The notes beneath the pieces are model-generated. The model saw only the letters and a list, made by a program, of their open reading frames with translations. It was not told where the DNA came from and made no database searches. Shown here piece by piece: positions 34,062 through 41,068 of a stretch of 41,068 nt of DNA. The stretch covers positions 1-41,068 of the forward strand of contig MU277803.1 of NCBI GenBank assembly GCA_022385805.1, written 5' to 3'. The stretch comes from Pilatotrama ljubarskyi (taxonomy: Eukaryota > Basidiomycota > Agaricomycetes > Polyporales > Polyporaceae). How positions within the stretch are numbered: position 1 is the first letter of the stretch; each line of letters opens with the position of its first letter. The position numbers and the translations under genes are program-made.

Positions 34062-35085
34062 TCACCAGTCACTCTCGGAAGCTACGGTCGAGCAGTTTCC
34101 CCAGAGCTTTTGAGGGTGCTGATTATGTCCCGCAAGATGTAGCCGGTGAGACCCAGCACGAGAGACTTTTGGCGAGAACAGAGACGGTGATCGGTGTCGG
34201 ATTTCCAGGTAGACGAGACCGAAGGCGCGTGTATGGTACGACCGTGACCGGTGCGCGAGCTGATAGGGCGCGTAGCACGGAGTCCACTCTACGGAGGATG
34301 CCTTGTTGGCGAGGAAGATCAACAGAAGGACAAAGCCTGGTAGACTCCAAACCATACGTAGATGGCGGTGTACAGAGCTTCACAGGGGAATCATCACCAT
34401 TCAGAAACACGGGATCGCTACTGCAGAACGATGGGAATGACCGTTCCAGTCGCCGCGACGTGCAATCTAGCAAAGACGTCGAGGCGTCGCAGGTGGACAA
34501 GGCGGAGGCGTTGTAGCACGCCCAGAGGGACCAGATCATCGTCCCGTTCCCTCAACCGCTGCTTGACCGTAGGGCGGTTCAAAGCTGAGAGGAGGTTGAG
34601 AATCGAAGTCGAGAACCAGAACACGTTGATCGAGCCGCTGAAGCGCGCCGCAGTTTCGTCCGAACAGAGCTCCATAGGCTGGAATGACCCTGAGGCGAAA
34701 GCGAAAGCGATGAGGATGGACGACAAGAGAGCGGCCTATGTGGCGTGCAGGTCAGCGCGGCCCGCCGTAATGCCATTAATGTACTCACGTATACGAGCGG
34801 AGGAGGCATCTCTGCATCCCGGCGCTCGAGAATTGCCATGCCGGTCATCACTGCCCTGATAGCATCTGACAAAGTCTGGTTCGTGTCCCGGGGAGCGCGT
34901 TGCGGTTCATGAGGGTTGGATTGGTCCTGAAGGAAGCCCCGCAGTGAGGACGTTGGCTCGACATCAGTCCGCGCAAGGACGTACATTGGAAGCATGGACG
35001 GCATGGCCAAACGGCTCTGCAGGGCAGGGAGCCCCGGGGTATGGCGCGGGGAGTGTATTTGTTTCAGAGGGGACATCGGAGTGTT
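34062..35085 (-). pseudogene. DUF6535 gene relic
   Basis: On the minus strand near 34520-34680 the translation reads SINVFWFSTSILNLLSA, then VKQRLRERDDDL, and further on HVAATGTVIPIVLQ. These match the DUF6535 order of helix, K-Q-W-L-x-E-Y motif and next helix. Just downstream, in another frame, FVLLLIFLANKASSVEW (about 34290-34340) could be the following helix. Stops and frame changes interrupt every possible model, and the helix motif has lost its Trp. The upstream part (DQSNPHEPQRAP, then TLSDAIRAVMTGMAILE) may be the N-terminal region. A third, older DUF6535 locus in this window; limits are approximate. Confidence 0.6.
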
Positions 35086-35765
35086 TAGATCGCGACGGAG
35101 TTGGGTTCATCTCTAGGACTGCCGAGCCCATCTCTTGGAGTGCTCTCTTATGTAGACGTCCAAATCGTGTTCGTCGTGAAGGGCAGAGCCCGGGAGGGCT
35201 TCTCATGTCAGAACTCTCCGAGATCAAGACGTACGGATGCCTCGTGCGAGAACTATGGCTTACGCCGCAATGCACGCGGTGCCGGCGAAAGGTGATCGTG
35301 TTCACATGGACCCCCGTCGCCGATGACACCCTGACGCTTCCTCGAAGTCGCGCCTGGGCCACTTTAGGGATATTCCATGAACCTGTCAAGTACTGAGCGT
35401 CAGTATCTGAGACGCGTGGGAGCTGGCACACACCTCGAGCAACTATGAATAACAGCCACGCACCGTGCGGTGTATGCTGTAACATTGCCTTACGGTTTCA
35501 TTTGGCGGATGAGAGGAGATTGTGCGGGTGGCAGACTCTCCAGATTAGCGTGCACACGTCGGCAGGATAGCCAAACCCGGTATGTTCACGTATTGACACG
35601 GAGCTCAGATTCGCGCGTGGGCCGAGGAGCTCGGCACTGATGCATGCAATAGTGTAATAGCAACTATTCACTGCTACTTAGTACCTGAGGCGACGGGCAG
35701 ACGTCAGCACAGCGAGTTTGAACACTTTCCGGACACTCACAAATACACATTGCAACGCAACAACG
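35086..35765. other. Intergenic, no gene seen
   Basis: Possibly includes the decayed 5' part of the DUF6535 relic. The right part is the 3' region of the Ctk3-like gene. Confidence 0.45.
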
Positions 35766-36742
35766 TCATGACAAGTCCATCGCCTGCTCGTCCTCACCAT
35801 CAAACTCCCCGGCATCTGGGTAGCACAGCTCGTTCTCCTCCGCAATGGCCTCATCGTCGTCCTCGTTCCAATCGCTCGTCGTTTCCCACTCATTGTCGAA
35901 CTCGATGTCCAGCGCGAGCTCACCCACGCCGTCGCCCTCGTCCGTCAGCGGCAGGAAGCTCGCGAGGGGCGGCATGGCCGCAGGCAAATTCTGGCCGACC
36001 GGCTGCACCCACCGTCGTTCCCGCAGCCGCTTATGCCGCTCCCGGTCCTCCTCCATGCGCCGCTTGATGTCGTCCCGAGTCAGACCACCAACTGACGAAT
36101 CAGGGGACGGTGCGCGCTCAGTGGATGCAGACCCGGCTGCGGCGCGTCGTCCGTCAAGCACCGCAATCACTTCGTCCACTTTCTGAGGTTCCACTATACG
36201 TTTACTCCGCCAATTCTCGAGGATCTGCCGCTCGTCAGAGGGCGCACTGTTCGAGCACGCGGGACTAAGCGTACCTGTTTTGTGCTCATGAGGTTGGGGA
36301 GACCCTGCCGGCCTTCCGGAACGACATTGTCGACGATCTTCCGCAGGTCGCGCGAGACGTAGTCGACATAGGAGGATGAGGGTTGTGTGCTTGAGCCTGG
36401 GGGAGGCCTTGACACTAAGCAAGCTTCACATAGCGAGTCAAGCAAGTAGAGGATGTTGATGCGGTGGTTCAACGAGCCCTATATGCGCCCCAGAGTGAGT
36501 CCCTGTGATAGAGCAGTTCTACTGAAGCGGCACGCACTGTGTGGCATGCGTCAAGGAGACAGTCCCACAAGTCTTCGCCGCATGACGGGAAGTATTTCAC
36601 GGCGTAGCCGACAATCTTCTTGATGGACTGCTGTGAGCTGTCGGTCGTTCAGGACGTCCGGACGCGGCACTGAGAGGGAAACGTACGCGTCGAGTCTCCG
36701 GAGCAGCGCCAGGAACTGCATGCGCACTTCGAATGGATCCAT
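35766..36742 (-). CDS. CTK3: CTD kinase subunit gamma (Ctk3-like)
   Basis: Third subunit of the CTDK-I complex, which phosphorylates the RNA polymerase II C-terminal domain in the nucleus. Exons: 36742-36687, 36637-36538, 36478-36275 and 36224-35766; 819 nt, 272 aa. The N-terminal CID-like helical domain is recognisable: MDPFEVRMQFLALLRRLDA, SQQSIKKIVGYAVKYF, CGEDLWDCLLDACH, GSLNHRINILYLLDSLCE, YVDYVSRDLRKIVD and VPEGRQGLPNLMSTKQILEN. It is followed by KVDEVIAVLDGRR, an Arg/Glu-rich helix (RRMEEDRERHKRLRERRW) and a very acidic tail. The acidic tail length is typical of basidiomycete homologues as I know them. The start is the only ATG ahead of the conserved first helix. The gene is intact and divergent from the pinin-like gene. 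Confidence 0.9.
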
Positions 36743-37133
36743 GCTGCTGATTCGACCGAATATGCAAATTCCTGCGCCGTTCGTACGACTCGTAGGCTGC
36801 GCTTTGTGCGCGAGTCGATGGGAGCTGTTTGTGATGCGTGGGCGTCGAGGGGTCTAGGAGCGGAGGGAGATGCGAACTCTAGGAGCCATCAAAGAGTTGC
36901 GGAAGGCAACTATTGATGCCTGGTAACATCGCTTTACTTATTCAAGGCTTATTCTGAGCTTATCTTTGTGCAGGCATTAGCTCCGGGTCACTCAGGGTAA
37001 GTAATCAGAGGTTATCACACGCGCGCTTCCTCCGTGGGTTGGGACGTCGGTACGCGCTGCAGCTCGTTGTCCGCGACGCTCACCTCGCTCTCCAACCTTA
37101 AGCCCTCTCCTCCCCTGTCTTCAGCCTATCATC
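36743..37133. promoter_or_regulatory. Divergent promoter region between Ctk3-like and pinin-like genes
   Basis: 391 bp separate the two start codons. The region is locally AT-rich (around 36900-37000) with no open frame of note. One bidirectional promoter serving two nuclear RNA-metabolism genes is an inference from spacing. Confidence 0.55.
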
Positions 37134-38494
37134 ATGGCAACAGAAGAGTGAGACATATTTGCTACGTTGTCATGCCCAGTGCTCACCAGTCATGGATGCC
37201 CCCGAAACAGACCCATCCAAGGCTCCCCGGCACCCACGCAAGACACTGCCATGCAGGTCGAGTCCACGCCTGCGCCCGATGCTGGCACAGAGGCGAAGAC
37301 GACGAAGAAGCGGCCGCGCATTGACATGGCGACCGAGCCTCGCGAGCGCAAGCGCGGCAAAACCATGTTCGGACTCGTCTTGGGCACGCTGACGAAGGCA
37401 AAGAACGAGGACAAGGAGCGCAACGCGAGCGAAGCGGTACGTCTCTTTGCCACGCTTCTCATCATGCCCACGTGCTGACGGATTGCGCTGTGAATCTTGC
37501 TGCGTGGTGGGGTGGATCTTGGTGCTGTTCGGTGGATGCGGCGTGCAGGCCAAAAAGCGGCAGTTGATCGAGCAAAGGTTACAGGATAAGCTACGGAAAG
37601 AGACTGATTCTGTCAGGCGCGCCGAGGAGGCGAAAAGGGACAAGACGACCGCGAACCGCAAGGAGGAGGAGCTCCAGCTCAAGGACTCGATCGTGCGTCA
37701 CCCCCTTATTTCTGCCCATGACATGCGTTCACGCAGCTCTGATTGTCTCTAGCACAAGCTCCGCCGGACACGGCTACCACTCCTGTCGAACTTCCTGCTC
37801 ACTTCCGATGTGATACCCTCCGCCGACTCCGATGGCCCCACGTCCACAAATCCGCTCGCACCGCCACCACGCACACGCCCGCCCCCGCTGTACTACCTAC
37901 CAGCGAAGCTCTTGCCGTCACAGGAGGCTTTCCTCCAACGGAGAAAGGCTGAGGCACGTACCTCCGCGCATAGATCGCCCATGCTCTAGCTGCTGACGTA
38001 CATTTCGACAGGTCAAAGAAGCTGCAGAAAAGGAATGGGAGGCTTTCAAGGCGGAACGCGCTGCGGGTATCGAGGAGATCAAGCGACTCCGACAGCGCGT
38101 CGCCGAGGAGGAAAACCGTAGGAAGGTGGAGCGACCAGAGGGCGATGAGAAGACCTCAGAGGCCGTCGTGGCTAGTCCTGACAAGGAGGACGTGAAGATG
38201 GCTGTGGAGGGCGAGAAGCCCGCAGAGGCGGCGGTGGAGGGTGAGAAGTCCGCAGCGCCTGAGACCAGCGAGCCTGCGGAGAAGGCGCAGAATGGCGAGG
38301 CAAAGATGGACGTGGACGAGAATGCGACAGAGGAAAAACCCTCGGACCCTGAGCCTGTTGCTAACAAGGACGAGGCGTCGAAAGAGGACCAGAAGGACCA
38401 GGGGGGGAAAGCGGAGGACAGCGGTAAGGAGAAGAAGACTGAGGCGACGCCGACCCCTGCACCTGGGTACGAGGATGATGCTGTCGAGTACTGA
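37134..38494 (+). CDS. Pinin/SDK/MemA domain protein
   Basis: Pinin homologues act in nuclear speckles and with the exon-junction machinery. Exons: 37134-37147, 37211-37436, 37549-37692, 37753-37953 and 38012-38494; 1068 nt, 355 aa. The pinin core reads RKRGKTMFGLVLGTLTKAK, then KKRQLIEQRLQDKLRKE, then RRKEEELQLKD-like sequence (NRKEEELQLKDSI), HKLRRTRLPLLSNFLLT and KEWEAFKAERAAGIEEIKRL. The tail is Glu/Lys/Ala/Pro-rich and disordered. Two splice choices are uncertain. The first intron may end at 37189 instead of 37210. The fourth is either GC-AG (37954-38011, giving KAEVKEAAEKEW) or GT-AG (37958-38018, giving KAEAQAAEKEW). Both options keep the frame. Confidence 0.87.
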
Positions 38495-38983
38495 TACTAC
38501 TAACGGTTCCTGCGGATCCTATGGGTATGTAGTCGTACGTACACAGTGATCATGAGCAGTTGTACCAGGAACTGTAGGATACAGTAGGTTATGCGTGTGC
38601 CCTTCGTCTTTTTCCGTCATGTCGTTTGCCTTCCATTTTACTCTTTGTTTCGTCCTGTGCACGTCAACTTCAAGCGTTTGTGCAGAAACTGCCGGTACTT
38701 AAGTACAGTAAAAGGCTCCGGCGCAGTCGCTGGCGGTATGGGCGCGCGCACGTGGCGGCCGCGTCTGTTCCTGATCGGACGTTCCCCACGTTCTGCTGCG
38801 ACTTTGTCTCGTCCACCACCAGCCAGCATCTGCATTTCGGCATACTTACTCCCCTGGAAACTTTGTGAAGCTGTAGGCTTCGTCTTGCTCTGTTGGGGTC
38901 CTACATCTCGTCCAGGTAGGGGGAGATCTGTGCCGTGGAAAAGCAACGCGCGCTCATCTGGTGCCCTGGCAGGCCCGACAGCC
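38495..38983. other. Intergenic, no gene seen
   Basis: 3' side of the pinin-like gene and promoter of the CFEM gene. A plus-strand frame is continuous with the CFEM gene but its upstream part has no signal sequence or motif. Confidence 0.5.
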
Positions 38984-39840
38984 ATGATCTTCGCGTCTCT
39001 ACCCATCTCGCTGCTCCTCTTTCCTCTCTCACTCTGCCTAGCTCCCTATGTTGAGGCAGCGGCGTCGCTCACCCCTCCAGCGGAGTCAGCGACCAGCTCG
39101 GGATCTGTGGAGCTCAGTACCTCATTTACTCCGTCGTCTTCAGTGAGCGGCAGTGGCTCTGGCGCCTCTGGGAACGGAAGCACGAGTTTGAGCGCGACGG
39201 CCACATCGTCAGCTCAGTTTCCTAGCTTGAGTGGGCTGTCGGATTGCGGTAAGTGTTCACTGCCCGCGTTGTGCACGAACGGCGTGCGACTGACGCTGCG
39301 GACAGCGACTCAATGCTTTGGCCTGGCCATCTCCCAGGACGGTTGCGACAGCATCATCGACGTGAACTGCTACTGTGTAAAGTGAGAATCTCTTGTTTGT
39401 CCCTATCACTTTCCGTATGGCGCATGCATGCCTGCAGCTCAACCCTGCGCTGACAATCCCTTCGTCTGAACCGCAGCCCTGGGCGCTTCACGTCTGGCCT
39501 CGTCGCGTGCATCTCCACGCAATGCCCGGGCGACCTCTCCTCCGCCGAGTCCATATCTGAGCAGTTCTGCGCTGTCGCATCCCGGAGCACCTTCCTCTCG
39601 TTCCCGACACCCCCGCCCTCGACGTCGTTCTCCGACCCGTTCACGTCCTCGACTTCGGCGTCCGTGCCGCTGTCGCGCAACGTCTCGAGTGCGACCTCCC
39701 CGACGTCCACGGCCTCTTCAAGTGCCCCAGCGAGCAGCACGAGTGCTGGACAGGGAAATGGTGCAAGCCTCGTCCGTGCGGCAGGAATGACCGGCCTCCT
39801 CGGGCTCGTCGCGCCGTTCGTAAGCATCGCTCTTGTTTGA
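38984..39840 (+). CDS. CFEM-domain secreted, GPI-anchored protein
   Basis: Exons: 38984-39248, 39306-39381 and 39477-39840; 705 nt, 234 aa. The N-terminus MIFASLPISLLLFPLSLCLA is a signal peptide. A Ser/Thr-rich spacer precedes the CFEM domain, whose eight cysteines are at about 88, 92, 102, 110, 112, 125, 130 and 145 (SDCATQC, GCDSIIDVNCYC, VACISTQCPG, EQFC). Asp107 takes the place of the heme-binding aspartate of the family. A second Ser/Thr/Pro-rich region and a hydrophobic end (TGLLGLVAPFVSIALV) fit GPI attachment near GQGNGAS. CFEM proteins work in heme/iron uptake, wall structure or host contact; which applies here is unknown. The first intron (57 nt) has no stop, so the unspliced frame is open, but only splicing gives the CFEM cysteine pattern. 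Confidence 0.88.
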
Positions 39841-40642
39841 GATCGCCGACTACGAGCTTTCGCCGTCCCGACCAGCGCTGGAACCCTGATACCCTCGACC
39901 GGGGACGGTAGATAGGAGTCGTCCTTCGAGTATGATTACGGCACTCCACTCATACCTTCCCTGGCTGTAGCCGCATGTCGCCCTTGGTCGGTGCCTTCGG
40001 ACATTGTGTTTGGATGTGATACCGTTCGGATGCTATGTTGCTGGTGTACATGGCTGCATATACGATACCCGGTTGTTGGCGTGCAATTGGCTAGCATAGT
40101 CGTAGGTGAGAGGTGCCACTGAGGGTATCGCTGCGTCGGCCCCATCTACAGTGCGCGGCGGGCTGCGGACCGTCAGCAACTAGGTATCCTTATATGCAAA
40201 GTCGAGGCTAGTATTCGGAGCAACAGGATCTCCTTGCCCAACACGCTGCTGTATCTCCTTGCGCTAGACACTGATAATCTACCAGGCGAGTAGACTCGTG
40301 CGCAAACGCCTTTGCCAGGTCAAGACAGACTCCTCGAGGTGTATGGAACATCGTCGCGTATAACTTGCCACCGACAAGCTCGGATCCAAACGTGCCACAA
40401 TGCTCAACTGCAAGAAACCCTCGTCCCGAACACAGAAGCATGCAGTTGCGCCGCTGAGTAGCGCTATAGCACTCGCTGAGCATGCATGATCCATGAGGCA
40501 TTGGGAATTGCAAATTGCATCGATCATCGCCTACCGTCAAGAGAGTATCCTTTCTGGCCAAAGTCACCTTCCCTTTGAACCGTCGGGCTCACGAGCCTCT
40601 CTGCTGAAGCATCACTCTTACTCAAGGTCCCCTGTGGCTCGA
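39841..40642. other. Intergenic, no gene seen
   Basis: 3' side of the CFEM gene and promoter side of the edge DUF6535 gene. No feature recognised. Confidence 0.5.
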
Positions 40643-41068
40643 ATGGCCTCAACCTCAAATATAGAGATGAACCTGTACACGCCTGGGGCGGGGGTCTCGT
40701 CGACCCCAGCAGTCCCGCAACCGAGACCGTCGTCGCTTTCTGGCACATCCCCAACTCAACGCGGACAAGGGGGTGGCATGGCGCAAGGATGGGCAGAGGG
40801 TCACAGCGAAGAACCTGTACGTCGTGCAGTGCCGGGCCCGTAAGCCTTCACTGAGATCTCGCCTCGGGCACAGTACTGTTACAGTGGATCTGACGCCGGC
40901 GGACGACCGCCCGTAGGAACTGGTTTGGCAGACGCTGGTCGGACTCGAACATTACTCCCAGAGGCCTGGACACTGTTGTGAGTGGCGGTCGTCGAGCGCT
41001 AATACGAGTCCTTAAGAGGTAACCTCCTTCCTTAGCCGATTAATCCACGGCGCTCAGGCGGTAAGTAC
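40643..41068 (+). CDS. DUF6535 gene, N-terminal part, cut by the window edge
   Basis: The first exon (40643-40816) encodes MASTSNIEMNLYTPGAG, then a Pro/Ser/Gly-rich stretch ending GHSEEP. It closely matches the first exon of copy B (MASTFEIEMNQYTPAAG). The donor GTACGT is at the same place, and a 58-nt intron to 40874 has the same length as in copy B. The second exon reads SGSDAGGRPPVGTG and then LLPEAW, against SGPDAGGPLAAPTR and SLPEAW in copy B, with about six extra residues. A donor GTGAGT follows near 40978. The expected third exon (ELLEQQKDLF-like) does not appear before the window ends. The gene is on the opposite strand to copies A and B. Whether it is intact cannot be judged. Confidence 0.7.

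Noticed and set aside
1..41068. CRISPR arrays, Shine-Dalgarno sites, rho-independent terminators, rRNA
   Set aside because: None is visible, and the intron-rich genes indicate a eukaryotic nuclear sequence where the bacterial features are not expected.

Overview
This window looks like nuclear DNA from a mushroom-forming basidiomycete (Agaricomycetes). The genes are cut by many short introns of about 40-110 nt with GTRNGT donors, CTNAC-type branch sites and YAG acceptors. There is also a DUF6535 gene family, a family characteristic of Agaricomycetes, a hAT transposase of the DUF659 type, a CFEM protein, and Ctk3 and pinin homologues. All gene models were spliced by hand. For every complete model the exons sum to a whole number of codons with no internal stop.

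Layout. (1) 1-2803: a hAT-type transposase-like gene (minus strand) at the left edge, with a candidate terminal/subterminal repeat zone next to it. (2) 3629-5432: an MFS sugar transporter (minus), including one GC-AG intron. (3) 7795-9462: an eight-exon phosphatidylserine decarboxylase (minus), with non-coding DNA on both sides. (4) 11259-27430: a diverged tandem segmental duplication. Each block holds a DUF6535 membrane-protein gene (copy A 11259-14169, copy B 20064-23468) and, upstream on the same strand, a decayed companion gene of unknown function. An 875-base assembly gap (18894-19768) lies between the blocks. Block A carries a 385-bp hAT-like miniature element with an 8-bp target duplication; block B carries a 642-bp TA-flanked inverted-repeat element. 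At each insertion the other block shows the empty site. (5) 28565-39840: mostly housekeeping genes. These are an SF1 Upf1-like helicase with a degenerate exonuclease-like N-terminus, a flavin-reductase-like protein with 7-nt and 13-nt micro-exons, a DUF6535 relic, a Ctk3 homologue divergent from a pinin homologue, and a CFEM GPI-anchored protein. (6) 40643-end: the start of another DUF6535 gene on the plus strand, cut by the window edge.

The housekeeping genes do not form a pathway. Ctk3 (RNA polymerase II CTD kinase subunit) and pinin (splicing-associated) share a 391-bp divergent promoter region. The accessory theme is repeated DUF6535 loci (two full copies, one relic, one edge copy) together with class II transposon debris. 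No RNA gene, CRISPR array or prokaryotic operon feature was found.
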